Positions 50,447 to 64,000 of a stretch of DNA of 64,000 bases are shown here, piece by piece. The DNA is from Karstenula rhodostoma CBS 690.94. Its lineage: Eukaryota > Ascomycota > Dothideomycetes > Pleosporales > Didymosphaeriaceae. The stretch is taken from positions 250,758 to 314,757 of the forward strand of contig MU001494.1 of NCBI GenBank assembly GCA_010093485.1, in the 5' to 3' direction. A program made the translations under genes and the position numbers. The notes beneath the pieces were generated by a model that worked only from the letters and a program-made list of their open reading frames with translations, was not told the origin of the DNA and searched no databases. Every line of letters starts with the position of its first letter. The first letter of the stretch is position 1.

Positions 50447-53400
50447 GTATAATTTACTATAATTACTATAGTCTAAGAGATTATAAAGTCTACTACTATA
50501 GCCTTTAGTTAGTAATTAACCTCTACTAGTATATCTTAGTACTATACCCTAATATTATTAGCTTTTTATCTTAATATTAGTTTAAATTACTATAGTTTAC
50601 TATATATATTACGCCCTTTCTAGTTAGCCTATATATAGATACTAGGTATACCTTAACCACTTTTTTAGTCTCCCTTTATTCGTGTATTAGTAAAGTATAA
50701 CGTGCCTTTTTATCCCCCCTACTTTATTAAGTTACCCTACCTTATAGTAAATCTCTATAATATATATATACTATATATATTTTACTTATAATATATATTT
50801 CTACCTTAAGATAATTTTTATTACTAGTATTTATATTTTTACTTATATTATAATCTCTTTATTTTATATTTTAGTCTAGTACTATTCTTTACTATTTATA
50901 CTAGCTACTATACTACTATCCTTTTTAGAAATATTTATATCTATAGTATTCTTTATAATAACCTTATTAGTTTTCTTTAAAAATTACTTATACTTTATTA
51001 TATATATATTTACCTAGCTATCTATATTATAAAATAGTAAAGTAATTACTTCTAGCTCTTTCTACCCTATATATATAGGTCTCTAGATAAATTATTTAAA
51101 CTTTTTAATCTTTAATAGTAGTAAGTTAATAAGTATAATATTTACTTCTACTAGATTAATACCCTTAGTATATAAATTAGTATTAGATATAATAACCCTT
51201 AGTATACTATCTAGATTATTAAATATATTAACTATAATCTATTACTCTAGAAATATAAAGCTACTATAAATAAGTATAATATCTATCTTACTATCTATAG
51301 CTTAGTTTATAGAGTAAAGTTTAGTAGTTATATTTATTATACTATATAGTAGATTCTAGATACCCTACTATTATTAGTATAATAAATTATAGTAATATAT
51401 AGTATATCTATAATAGTATAGAGAAAGGCTATAATAAGTATTTTAGTTCTAAATAATATTTTATTTTAGTAGGGCTTCCTATTAGGGCTAAGTTCTAACT
51501 ATTAACTTTTTATAGTCCTCTCTACTTTATAAATATACTCTCTAATTTAGACCTATTTTATATTACCCTTAACTACTTTATTAAAATATATAAAGAGTAG
51601 GGAAGCTTAGATATTTTTATAAACTAAGTTAAAGTTATTAGTATAAGTATTAATATTATACTCTTTATAGAATTATACTAGTAATAGTAAAGTACTTATA
51701 ATATAGAGGTTATAATAGAATTTTAGTATACTAATATTAATAACTCTATTCCCTTTTATTATAATATAGTTCTTTTATTCTTTTTATACTATCTAAACTA
51801 TATTTTAAAATACTCCTCTATTTACTATATTATATTTAATAGATATATCCTACTAAATAAGGTTAATATTAATAGTCTATAGTAAAAACTTTCTATTAAG
51901 TCTTTTTATAAACTTATTATACTTAATAGATAGAGTTTATATAATATTAGCTATTATCTTACTATATTTAATAAACTTAGGGTCTTAAAATATATTATAT
52001 ATTTAGCCTATCTTTTTTATATTATAAACTACTTATATATTACCTTTTTAAATTATAATAAATATTATAGGTAGCTTTTTATAAGGGTATAGTAGTACCT
52101 TTTACCCTATAAACTTTTAAGTACTAATAGTTTTTTACTTAGCTATACTATATTTATAGGTAAGGTACTAGAGAATATTAATATACTTTACTCTATATAC
52201 TTTATTTAGGAAATTATTTATATTACTAGGTTACTAGAACTTCTAAGCTATAAAGTAGGAAAAATAGTTTATAAAGATTCTAGTATTATTTTTATATATA
52301 ATATCTAATATAATCTAATAAATAGCTAGACTAAAGTTATCTTAAGCTATCTTTTAATACTAGAGTTTATATAGAACTTTAAATATTTTAGACTTTATTA
52401 AGTAGATATTATAGCCTTTATCCTATATAATATCCTCTATATTAATTAGGGCCTTATTTAGATTTATATAGTAGTTAGCTATAAGTATAATAGCCCTAGT
52501 CTTTTTAAACCTCTATTATATAATTTATAGTATAAGTAGAGTATAGACTATTTATACTTTTAGACTTAACTCCTAGAATATTATATTACTTAGTATTTTT
52601 ATTAAGGGGGGGCTATACTCTATATAAATATTTACTTTATATTATACTATAGATTTTCTCTTAAACTTATAAAGGTTATATACCTACCTTAGATTTTTAC
52701 TATTATTTATACTATTAACTAAATTACTATACTATAATTTTATATATATAATAGTAAGTTTATTATTAAAGAGCTCTAAAAAAACTATAATATTTATTAC
52801 TTCTTATAGGGGTAGTAATATAAAGCCTTTAAATAAGCTATATTATTATAACTATTTATACTTTATATTCTCTTTATTCTATTATACCTCCTATTAGTAG
52901 TATATTTTAAATTAATTATATATAATATATCTTATTAGTTTATATTTAATTATAAAATAGAATAGTAGTACTTTATACCCTACTATAAGGGTCTAGTATA
53001 GTAGACTTAATATAATATTTACCTAGCTATTACTAGTATTTATAACTATAAGAAGCTAACTATATTCTATTAGTATTTTATATATATATATCTAAGAATA
53101 TAATAAGTATAAATAAGGGAGTAGGTATAAATCTTAGTTTAGGTAAATACTATTTTAGTCTTTTTATAGGTAAGGCTTTACTAGAAAGCCCTATTAATAT
53201 TACTAAATACTAAAGTATTATTAAGTAATTTAGTATTTTATAATAAAACTTAGAAGGTATAAATATAATTTCCCTATACTAGGTCTAGATTTATTATTAC
53301 TACCTCTAAATATTTAGATAACTATTTTAGCTAGTACTATCTAAATATTTCTACTCTAGATATAAGGCCCTATATTAAGGGGAATAAAATTAGTTTATAG

Positions 53401-56400
53401 GATATTATAAGTATATCTTTATTAAGTATAAATATATTAGCTATTATAAGATATAATTCTATAGTTATTTAAATATATATCTAGTTAAGTTTAGTATTAA
53501 TAGTAATATTTACCCTATATATAATTATTAATATAGTTCTAGTAGGGCGCGAATTTATAGTAACTTACTATAATATATATCTAAGTTCCTCTAATTATTT
53601 TTATATTAAACTCTATCTAAATTCTATATTCTAGACTTTACTACTAGTAAATAGGTCTACTCTATTTATTTTTATAACTACTTTTACTTTATCTATATCT
53701 ACTAGTATTAGATTATATAGTAAAGTTATATATAGTAATAGTAATATTTATAGAAATAAATAGCTTATACTTATTATATAATTACTAGGGGTTTATAAAT
53801 CTATTCTTAAGTTATAAGCTAGTATATTAGAGTATAAGCTTAATAACTTATTATTATTATATAAATTTTTAGATAGTTCTTATTACCTTTATTTAGTATC
53901 TAAGAAATTAATAGTAATAGAGGATAAACTAGATAATATTTTTTATACTAATAGACTAGAATTATTAGGTATTAGTTTACTATAATTTATACTAAATTTT
54001 TATTTATTAATACTAAGCTTTTATCTTTTTACTCTAGCTATATACTATTATTATTCTCTTAACTACTAGTTTTATTATAATAGTTACTAATAGCTTTATT
54101 AGTAGGGCCTATATTATTTCTAATACTTTATATTTAGATTTTACTATATAGTTTAATAAGAGCCTTATTTAGTAGATTTATTAATATAATATTATATAAA
54201 AGTAGGGTAAGAATATATATATTCTCTAGTATAATATTTAAAGAAGCTACTATAATATCCTATTCTAATATTCTATTAGCTAGTAGTTACTATATCTTAG
54301 TCTATAGTATAGTAGTAGTTCTAATCTTTTTTAGTCTTAAAGTATTAGATAATTATATATTAAATTATACTATTTCTAGACCTAATATAATAAGGTTTAT
54401 ATAGATAATATCTTTAAGTATATTAAGTATAATTAAGGTTAACCTAACCTTTCTATCTTCTTAGCTAGTTATTATAGGAATATAGTTATATTAGATAAAA
54501 GATAAAAATTAAATAGAAAAATTTTTTAATCTTTTATTATATATCTAGAAGCTTAGTTTATTCTTATTAAAAGTATACTAGATATTCTAAATATAAATTA
54601 GTAGACTAGTATTAATATAGAGTATATAAAATCTAGTTATACTAGCTATACTAATACTTATAGAGAAACTAACTAATTTTCTTTACTATATATTTTATAG
54701 TAAGGTTAATATACTCTAATTTTAAGTTCTTTCTTTATCTACTATACTTATTATTAGGTTTTTATATATATTTCTTAAACCCTATACTATTACTATCTAG
54801 ATTCTAAATATAATTCTATTATACTAAACCTTTACCTTTTCCTTATTCTAAAGTATTAAATAAGGATAGTTTTAAAAAACTTTAAACTACTTATCTATTT
54901 ATAGTTTAATAAGTACTTTATTATATACTATTCTATAAGTATCTATTTAAAGAATATAACTAAATAATATTAAATCCTTATAGGCCTTATAGAGGGTATA
55001 CTATATTATTTTATTCTATATACTAACTTATTATTCTTATAGTTAAAGCCTACTCCTTATAATACCCTTAGATATTTATTATAGATAGTTTACTATTATC
55101 TATTTATACTACTTTACTATATTTTTAATCTAGACTACTATAGTTAGCCTTTACTTTACTATAGCTATAGATACCTATATAGTATATTAAAAATTAGTAG
55201 TATTATAAGAATTATATAGTATAAAAAAGGAGTATTAGTTTTTTATTATTATTACCCTACTTTATTTATTACGCGAGCTTAGCTTAATAGCCTAACCTAT
55301 TTTAAACTAGTATAGTTACCCTCCCTAACTAATAGATAATACCTAGTATATTTTATACTATTTTACTATAAATTACTTTATTATATAGTATAATTCTATA
55401 TCTTTATTAAATAGCTCTTACTTATATTCCTCTCTATTTATACTATATATATATTTATATTCCTATCCTATACTATCTATACTAGATTTAACTACTAAAT
55501 AATATAATAGATTACTATAATCTATAATATTTATATTCTATTTTATAGTTATCTTTATACTACTAGGCTATACTTTACCTATAAGGTTCTCTTACTAAAA
55601 GCTATAATAAATTACTATATTTTATAAAGTTAATTCTTTAGTATAATCTATTATAATATCTAGTATATTTACCTACTTATACTAAATATATATATAGTAG
55701 TACTTTATCTATTAAAAGAGTATAAAGGCTATAGTCTTTTATATACTATTACTATATAAGGGTATATAGTATAAAGACTCTATACTATAAATTATAATAA
55801 AAAGTAGAATTTTATATTTTTATTATTATCCTTTTATATATTAGTATTCCTATTTAGATATTACTAACTATTTATATTTTTATCCTTATTAACTACTATA
55901 ATTAATTATATAGCCTAACTAAGCTCCTCTAGTATATTAGCCTAGTTAGTAATAAGGCTCTATATTTCTAGTAGAATAAATATATCTTTTACTATATTCT
56001 AGAACTACTACCTTAATTATATTATTTTATTAAATAGCTTATAGCTATATATCTTAATTACCTTCTATATTTTAACCTAGAGTATACTATATTCTATACC
56101 CTTAAAAGTAAATCTACTAACTTAATCTTTTTTATAAAGGATAAGCTTTTTATTATCTAGGGACTAAATTAGATTTCTAGTATATAGTTAAATAATAGGG
56201 TTAGTAAACTATTAGCTATAGCTATTATATACTATAAGGAGAATTTTATTAAATTAAAAGGGCTAGTTCTCTTTAAGCTATACTTATATATTTTTTTTTA
56301 TATACTAGTAATTAGGTAAATATACTTTTATTCTATATATACTATTAGTTACTAATTACTTTAGAGGTAATAGGTAAGTGTATTTTAGTATTATTATAGG

Positions 56401-57030
56401 GTCTCTATAAGCCTAATACTTTTATTTATTTAAAAGAACTATCTACTATAGATAGTTAAAAACTTCTAATATAATTCTATATTATTATAGAAGGATAACC
56501 TCTTCTATATATTCTATATTATTATATACCTTATACTTTACTACTATAATAGCTACTAGTTTATTTAAACTCTTTAAGTAGAAGAATATATCTAGGGCTA
56601 AGTCTATTATTTCTATAATTATAGTAAATATAGGGTTAAATATAGATATATTATAGTTAAGAATTCTAGTAAGTATATTAAGGGTTACCTTACTACTATA
56701 TTCTATAATAAGATTATAAAATATATAAATATAGACTAGGTCTAGATTTAATAGGCTAACACTATCTAGTATTATAAGTATAGATACTATAGTTATAATT
56801 TATTAAAGTAATTATAAAGTAGTAAAGAAGGTATAGATTATTATAAATAGAAAGGAAAAAAATAATAGTTTTATTTAAATATAGTAACTATAAATTATAG
56901 TAGATAGTAGATATATTTATATATAGTTAATAGTTACTATATACCTATATACTATATATTACTAGAATAACTTACTTACTATACTTTATTATATATCCTA
57001 CTAAACTAGTTATAATAAATTAGTAAAAAG
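50447..57030 (-). pseudogene. SNF2-like helicase repeat unit 2 (full length, RIP-degraded)
   Basis: This unit is 6.6 kb and repeats head to tail with 57,340-63,873 at a period of about 6.8 kb. The minus-strand frame runs from about 57,000 down to about 50,900 through the join at 53,546, where the short copy at 9,117 ends. The C-terminal block reads SxLRVIISNTNLYTKGINL and then RPIYIGQKELEV at about 51,090-51,056, resembling SNF2 motifs V and VI. N-terminal motifs (GxGKT, DEAH) were not located. A SINE-like repeat inserted at 50,610-50,768. The 2,000-codon length is large for a transposase and typical of a multidomain helicase. Confidence 0.5.
50610..50768 (+). mobile_element. SINE-like repeat, copy 4
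   Basis: Inserted in the 3' flank of the SNF2-like unit, with a 12-bp TSD TACTATATATAT (50,598-50,609 and 50,769-50,780). The empty site is seen in the copy at about 9,278-9,300. This copy keeps more CpG and TpG (TTACGCCC, TTCGTGTATT, AACGTGCC) than any other, so it is the least damaged member of the family. Confidence 0.8.
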
Positions 57031-57339
57031 AATTATAAATCTTTATAAAAGTATAGTTAAACTTAGCTCTAGTATTTTCTAGATTAGTACTCTTACCTAC
57101 GCTACTTATTTATAAGAGCCTAATAATAACTTTTAAATTTTAGAGATCTTTCTATATTATTATAATTATTAGAGAATTCTAAGTACTATAGCTAAATATA
57201 AGGGCTAAATAACTAAGAAACTATATCTTTAGTTAATTAAGGGCTTTTATACTTTTTAGAGCTAGTATAAGGTTGTCTTTATTATATATAGCTATTAGAA
57301 TATAGTTAAAATATATATAAGAAAACCTATATATTATAT
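57031..57339. other. Linker between the two tandem SNF2-like units
   Basis: After the similarity between the two units ends (about 57,030 and about 63,873) this linker is unique. It has less skewed composition in places (CTACGC near 57,098; GGTTGTC near 57,271). No gene recognised. Confidence 0.4.
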
Positions 57340-60300
57340 ATAATAATTTAGTATAATTCTCTATAACTACTAGAAGTAATATTATATCTACTACCCTCTA
57401 GTTAATTATCCTCTATTAGTATATTTTATTACTATATCTAGGTATTATTACTTCTTTATCTTAATATTAGGCTAAATTACTATAGTTTACTATATATATT
57501 TTAGTCTAGATATTATATATAGGTCTATCTTAAGCTAACTTTTATTATTACTTATATTAATTACTATATTATATTCTCTTTACCTTATACTTTATTATAG
57601 TACTATCCTTTACTATTTTAATTAATTACTATAGTACTATCTTCTTTATAAATATCTATACCTTTAGTATTCTTTATAATTATCTTATTTATCTTCTTTA
57701 AAAACGTTTTATACTCTATTATATATATATCTACCTAATTATATATATTATAGAATAGTACTATATATACCTTTAACTCTTTCTATTCTATATATATAGG
57801 TTTCTAGATAAACTATTTATATATCTTAATTTTTAGTAATAGTAAATTAAGAATTACTATATTTACTTTTACTAGGTTAACCCCCTTAATATATAAAGGT
57901 ATATTAGCTATAATAACCCTTAATAGACTATTAATATTATTAAACGCGTTAATTATAACCTACTACTCTAGAAATATAAAACTACTATAAATTAGAGAAA
58001 CTTTAAGTTTTATCTCTATAGTATTATCTATAGATTAAGGTTTAATAATTATATTTACTTAACTATATAGTAATTTTTAGACGCCCTATTATTATTAGTA
58101 TAGTAATTTATAGTAATATATAGTATACTTATAATAGTATAGAGAAGGGCTATAATAGGTATTTTAGTACTAAGTAGTATTTTATTTTAGTAGAGTTTCC
58201 TATTAGGGCTAAGATCTAAATCTTTACTCTTTCTTATATTCTTTACTTTAAGGATATATTTTCTAATTTTAATCTATTTTATATTACCCTTTATTACTTT
58301 ATTAAAGTATATAAAAAGTATAGAGTTTTTAAAATTATTATAGATTAAATAGAATTTATTAGTATAGGTATTAATATTATATATTTTATAGAACTATACT
58401 AGTAATAGTAAAGTACTTATAATATAGAGGTTATAGTATAATTTAAGTATATTAATATTAATAATCCTATTCTTACTAGTTATAGTACTCTTTTTTTCCT
58501 TTTATACTATCTAAATAATATTTTAAAGGACTACTCTACTTACCTTATTATATTAGATAATAATATCCTACTAGATAAATTCTATTTAGACTATTTATAG
58601 TAGAGGCTTTCTATTAAGTTTTAGTATATACTTATTATATTTAATAAGTAGAGTCTATATAATATATACTATAGTCTTATTATAATTAATAAACTTAGTA
58701 TTTTAGAGTATATTATATTTTTAGCCTACCTTCTTTATATTATAACCTACTTAGATATTTCCTTTTTAGATTATATTAAAAATTCTAATTAGCCTTTTAT
58801 AAGGGTATAGTAGTAACTTTACCTTTTAAACTTATTAATTATTAATAATATTTTATTTAGCTAGACTATATTTATATAAGAGATACTAGAGGATAGTATT
58901 ATACTTTACTTTATATATTTTATTTAGGAAGCTACCCTTATACTTAGGTTACTAGAACTCTTATACTATAAAATAGGAGAAGTAGTTTATAAGTATTCTA
59001 AGTCTATTTTTATATAGGGTTTCTAATATAATCTAATAAACTATAGGGCTAAAGTTATTTTAAATTACTTTTATATACTAGAGCCTATTTAGGGACTTAA
59101 ATATTTAAGACTTTATAGAATAGATATTATAACCTTTATTCTATATAATATCTCTAATATTAATTAGAGTTTTATTTAACTCTATATCCTTTCTATTTTT
59201 AGTTATTATAGTCTTAGTCTTCTTAATTTATTAGTATATAATTTATAGTATAAGTAAAGTATAAAATACCCCTACCTCTATACTTAATCTATAAAATATT
59301 ATATCTTTTAATATATTTACTAGATTTAGGCTATATAGTATAGGAGTACTTATTTTATATTATACTATAATCCTTTCTTTAAACTCTTTAAAGTTATATA
59401 CTTAACTTAGACTCTTATTATTATCTTTACTAATAGTAGTATTATTATACTATAACTTTATATATATAATAGCTAGCTTATTTTTAGAGAGTTTAAAAAA
59501 TAGGGTAATATTTATTAGTTCTTATAGAGCTAGTAGTATAAAGTTTTTAAATAAGTTATATTATTATAGCTATTTATACTCTATATTTTCTTTATCCTAT
59601 TATACCTTTTACTAGTAGTATATTTTAAGTTAGTTATATATAATATATCTTATTAGTTTATATTTAATTATAAAATAGAATAGTAGTACCTTATACTCTA
59701 TTATAGGGGCCTAGTATAGTAGACTTAATATAATATTTACTTAGTTACTACTAGTATTTATAACTATAAGGAGTTAACTATATTTTATTAGTATTTTATA
59801 TATATATATCTAAAACTATATTAAATATAAATAAGGGAGTAAGTATATATTCTAGCTTAGATAAGGACTATTCTAGCCTTTTTATAGATAAGCCTTTACT
59901 AGATAGCTACTTTAATACTACTAGATACTTATATTCTATTAAGTAATCTAGTACTTTATAATAAACTTTACTAAGTATAGGTATAACTTTTCTATACTAG
60001 GTCTAGATTTATTACTACTATTTCTAAATATTTTACTTTATATAACTATTTTAGCTAGTACTATTTATTAGTAGGTAAATATTTCTACTCTAGATATAAG
60101 GCCCTATATAAATAGGAATATAATTTATTTATATAATATTATTAAGATATCCTTATTAAGTATAAATATTTTAACTATTTTAAGGTATAACTTAGGGGTT
60201 ATTTAAGTATATACCTAGTTAAGTTTAATATTAATAGTAGTATTCGCCCTATATATAATTATTAGTATTATTCTATCTAGATAAGAATTTATAGTAACTT

Positions 60301-63300
60301 ATTATAATATATATCTAAGCTCCTCTAACTATTTCTATATTAAGATTTATTTAAATTCTATATCTAGGGCCTTACTACTAGTAAATAGATTTACTCTATT
60401 TATTATTATAAGTATTTTTACTTTATTTATATCTACTAGTAATAGGTTATATAGTATTATTATATATAGTAATAGTAATTTTTATAGAAATAAATAGTAT
60501 ATACTTACTAAGCTATTATTAAAGACTTATAAATATACTAATAAGTTATAAGCTAGTATAAAAGGGTATAAAATTAATAACTTATTATTACTATTTAAAT
60601 CTTTAGATAGTCCTTATTACCTTTATTTAGTATCTAAGAAATTAATAGTAGTAGAGAATAAACTAGATAATATCTTTTATACTAATAGACTAAGGGCTAT
60701 TAGATATTAGTTTACTATAATTTATACTAAATTTCTATTTATAGATACTAGGTTTTTACCTTTTTATACTAGTTATATATAACTATTACTCTCTTAATTA
60801 TTAATATTATTATATTAGCTATAAACTACTTTATCTCTAATATCTTATTATTAAAGTCTATTATATAGTTTAATAAAAGTCTTATCTAGTAGATTTATTA
60901 GTATAATATTATAAAGAAATAGGGTAAGAATATATATACCCTCTAGTATAATATTTAGGGAAGTAACTATAATATTTTATTCTAATACCCTATCTATTAC
61001 TTATTACTATATCTTAGTCTATAGTATAGTAGTAGTTCTAATTTTCCTTAGTATTATAGTACTAGGTAACTATAAATTAAACTATACTATCCCTAGATCT
61101 AATATACTAAAGTTCTTACTAATAATATTTTTTAATATATTAAGTATAACTAAGATTAACCTAACCTCTCTATCTTTTTAGTTAGTTATTATAGAAATAT
61201 AGTTAGGTTAGATAAATAATAAAAATTAAATAAAGAAAACTCTTATACTTTTATTATATATCTAGAAGTTTAGTTTATTTATACTAAAAGAGCACTAGTT
61301 ATTCTTAGTATAAGTTATTAAATTAGTATTAAGGTAGAGTATATAAAGTATAGTTATACTAGCTATACTAATATTTATAGTAGAACTAACTAATTCTATA
61401 TACTTTAGAATTTATAGTAGAATTAATATATTTAGGCTTCTAGATCTTTCTCTACTTACTATATCTATTATTAGGGCTTTCTACTTACTCCTTATTATCT
61501 ATAATACTACTATCTAAATCCTAAATATAGCTCTATTATATTAAATTTTTATTTTCTCCTTATTCTAAAGTACTAAATAAGGGTAGTTCTAGAAAATTTT
61601 AAACTATTTATCTATTTATAGTTTACTAAATATCTTATTATATACTATCTTATAAGTATTTATTTAAGGGATATAACTAAATAATATTAAATCCTTATAG
61701 ACCTTATAGAGGATATATTATACTATTTTACTTTATATACTAACCTATAATCCTTATAGTTAAAGCCTAACTATTATAATATTCTTAAATATCTATTATT
61801 AATAGTTTACTACTATCTACTTATACTATTTTATTATACCTTTAAACTAGACTACTATAGTCTACTTTTACTTCGCTATAGCTATAGATATATATATAGT
61901 ATATTAAAAATAGGTAGTATTATAAAAATTATATAATATAAAAGAGGAATATTAGTTTATTATTATTACCCTATATTATAGAGTTACTTAGTATAAAAGA
62001 GAAGGTTTAGTTTATTATTATTACCCTATATTAGTTATTATATAACCTTAGCTTAGTAATCTAACCTATTTTAAACTAGTATAGTTACCCTCTCTAGCTA
62101 ATAAATAATACTACTATTTACTACTACTATTTTTACTATAAATTACTTTATTATATAGTATAATTTTATACTATTACTAAATTACCCTTACTTATATTCC
62201 TTTTTATTTATACTATAGGTATATTTATATTCCTATACTATACTATTTATACTAGGTTTAACTACTAAGTAGTATAATAAATTACTATAACTTTTAATAT
62301 TTTTATTCTATTTTATAGTTATCTTTATATTACTAGACTATATTTTATTTATAAGATTCTCTTATTAAATACTATAATAAATTACTATATTTTATAAGAT
62401 TAATTCTTTAGTACTAGTTATTATAATATCTAGTATATTTATATACTTATACTAGATATATATATAATAGTACTTTATTTATTAAGAGAGTATAAAGATA
62501 GTAGTCTTTTATATATTTTTACTATAGGAGGGTATATAGTATAAAGGCTCTATATTATAAATTATAATAAAAAATAGAATTTTATATTCTTATTATTAAC
62601 CTTTTATATATTAGTATTCTAATTCTAATATTACTATATTATTTATATTACTAGTCTAGATAGCCTTTCTAATCTAATATATATATTATATAATTACTAT
62701 ACCTAAGATAGTTATTAGTATACTATATATATCTTTATTCTTATTAACTACTATAATTAGTTATATAACCTAACTAAGCTCCTTTAGTATATAAGTCTAG
62801 TTAGTAATAAAACTCTATATTTCTAGTAGAATAAAAATATCCTCTACTATACTCTAGAACTACTACCTTAATTTTATTACTTTATTAAATAGTTTATAAT
62901 TATATATTTCTATTATTTTTTATATCTTAATTTAAAGTATACTATACTCTATACTGTTATAAGTAAATCTACTAATTTAATCTTTTTTATAAAGGATAAG
63001 TTTTATATTATTTATAGACTAAATTAGATTTCTAGTATATAGCTAGATAATAGAATTAGTAAACTATTAGCTATTACTATTATATACTATAATAAGGATT
63101 TTATTAAATTAAAAAAACTAATTCTTTCTAAATAATACTTATATATCCTTTTTTATATACTAGTACTTAGGTATATACTTTTTAGTTCTATATATACTAT
63201 TAGTTACTAATTATTTCTAAAGTAGTAGGTAAGTATATTTTAATATTACTATAGAGTCTTTATAGGCCTAATCCTCTTATTACCTTAAAAGAACTATCTA

Positions 63301-63873
63301 CTATAGATAGTTAAAAACTTCTAATAGAATTCCTAATCCTTATAGAATAATATCCTCTTCTATTTATTTTATTTTATTATATACTTTACTCTTTACTACT
63401 ATAATAACTACTAGTTTATTTAAGCCCTTTAAGTAGAAGAGTATATTTAGATATAAGCCTATTATCTCCCTAATTATAATAAATATAGGGTTAAATATAA
63501 ATATATTATAGTTAAGAACTCTAATAAATATATTAAGGATTACCTCGCTACTATACTCTATAATAAGATTATAAAATATACTAATATAGGCTAAGTCTAA
63601 TAGAATAATACTTATTAGTATTATAAGTATAGATACTATAATTATAATTTATTAAGGTAATTATAAAGTAGTAGAGAAGGTATAGATTATTATAAGTAAA
63701 GAAGAAAAAAGTAATAATTTTAGTTAAGTATAGTAACTATAGATTATAGTAGATAGTAAATATATTTATATATAGTAAATAGTTACTATATACCTATATA
63801 CTATATATTACTAGAATAACTTACTTACTATACTTTATTATATATATTACTAAGCTAGTTATAATAGATTAGT
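57340..63873 (-). pseudogene. SNF2-like helicase repeat unit 3 (full length, RIP-degraded)
   Basis: This is the second tandem unit. On the minus strand near 63,700-63,180 one frame reads for over 170 codons with only TAA/TAG stops (for example LTYISIFYNLIIEYSSEV-like and REIIGLYLNILFYLKGLNK). It continues through the 60,286 region, where the frame crosses the X/Y join without a shift, and down to the C-terminal block near 57,810-57,776, where the RIGQ-like motif has become YIEQKE. A KYRVQIAIIIQLIQKLYTT segment near 59,540 aligns among all three copies. No SNF2 N-terminal lobe motif could be confirmed, so the family name rests on the C terminus. Confidence 0.5.
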
Positions 63874-64000
63874 ATAATTTATAGTAAATATTACCGCGCC
63901 TATTATATATCTTACTAAAGTAAAGGCTAACTTACTAATATAAGGGTATAAATATATATCTATAAGTAATATCTTAATAAAATACTTTAGATAATAATTA
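63874..64000. other. Right end of window, beyond the tandem unit
   Basis: The sequence diverges from the other unit at about 63,873. A short patch with CpG (TTACCGCGCC, 63,891-63,900) survives. Too short to classify. Confidence 0.4.

Noticed and set aside
50447..63873. Telomere-linked RecQ helicase family
   Set aside because: Tandem large helicase-like units made this attractive, but no RecQ motif or telomere repeat was found, and the C-terminal motif looks like SNF2 RIGQ.
1080..64000. Mitochondrial or plasmid origin of the AT-rich DNA
   Set aside because: It joins a nuclear intron-containing gene and consists of nuclear LTR elements with RIP-type mutation; no mitochondrial genes were seen.
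1080..64000. Centromere
   Set aside because: AT-rich RIPed transposon nests are common both at centromeres and elsewhere in such genomes; nothing here distinguishes them, and no satellite array was seen.

Overview
The window is fungal nuclear DNA, most likely from a filamentous ascomycete (Pezizomycotina), and it falls into two sharply different parts. Bases 1 to about 1,030 have ordinary composition and hold the 5' end of one host gene on the minus strand: a cyanovirin-N homology (CVNH) lectin with one intron and a TATA box. From about 1,080 to 64,000 the DNA is extremely AT-rich. CpA and TpG are almost absent, TpA is everywhere, and every former reading frame is full of TAA and TAG. This is the signature of repeat-induced point mutation (RIP), so no open gene survives there.

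The AT-rich part is a nest of dead transposons whose order can be read from terminal repeats and target-site duplications (TSDs). Gypsy-1 copy A, a chromodomain Ty3/Gypsy element, spans 1,234-8,615 and has a chimeric 5' LTR. Gypsy-1 copy B spans 13,298-37,257 (529-bp LTRs, TSD ATATA) and is split by at least four later insertions. These are a block at 13,995-24,645 (a reversed Gypsy-2 LTR end, a Helitron with HUH Rep and PIF1-type helicase, and a histone H3-like gene with introns), a poly(A) retroposon at 27,861-28,389 (TSD TAGCTAGAGTT), a complete Ty1/Copia element on the minus strand at 28,875-34,406 (286-bp LTRs, TSD AAAAT), and a 190-bp SINE-like repeat at 34,691-34,880. Gypsy-2, a second Ty3/Gypsy family, is complete at 38,914-47,096 (246-bp LTRs, TSD ACTAT, polypurine tract, 46-bp tandem repeats in its leader).

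A further large family occupies 9,117-12,068 and two head-to-tail units at 50,447-57,030 and 57,340-63,873, all on the minus strand. Its degraded frame of about 2,000 codons ends in what looks like an SNF2-type helicase C-terminal domain (a RIGQ-like motif). The rest of the protein is unrecognised.

The most unusual item is the histone H3-like relic at 23,685-24,225. It sits downstream of the Helitron helicase inside the same insertion block, and two introns fit exactly against the H3 protein, so the gene was copied as DNA rather than from mRNA. A 10-N gap at 23,187-23,196 is flanked by identical 80-bp sequences, which marks overlapping contig ends rather than missing DNA.

No rRNA, tRNA, CRISPR or replication origin was seen. 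Protein readings in the RIP region were made by eye, treating TAA/TAG as former CAA/CAG/TGG codons. Terminal repeats, TSDs and motif spacing are direct observations; names of degraded proteins are inference from family knowledge.
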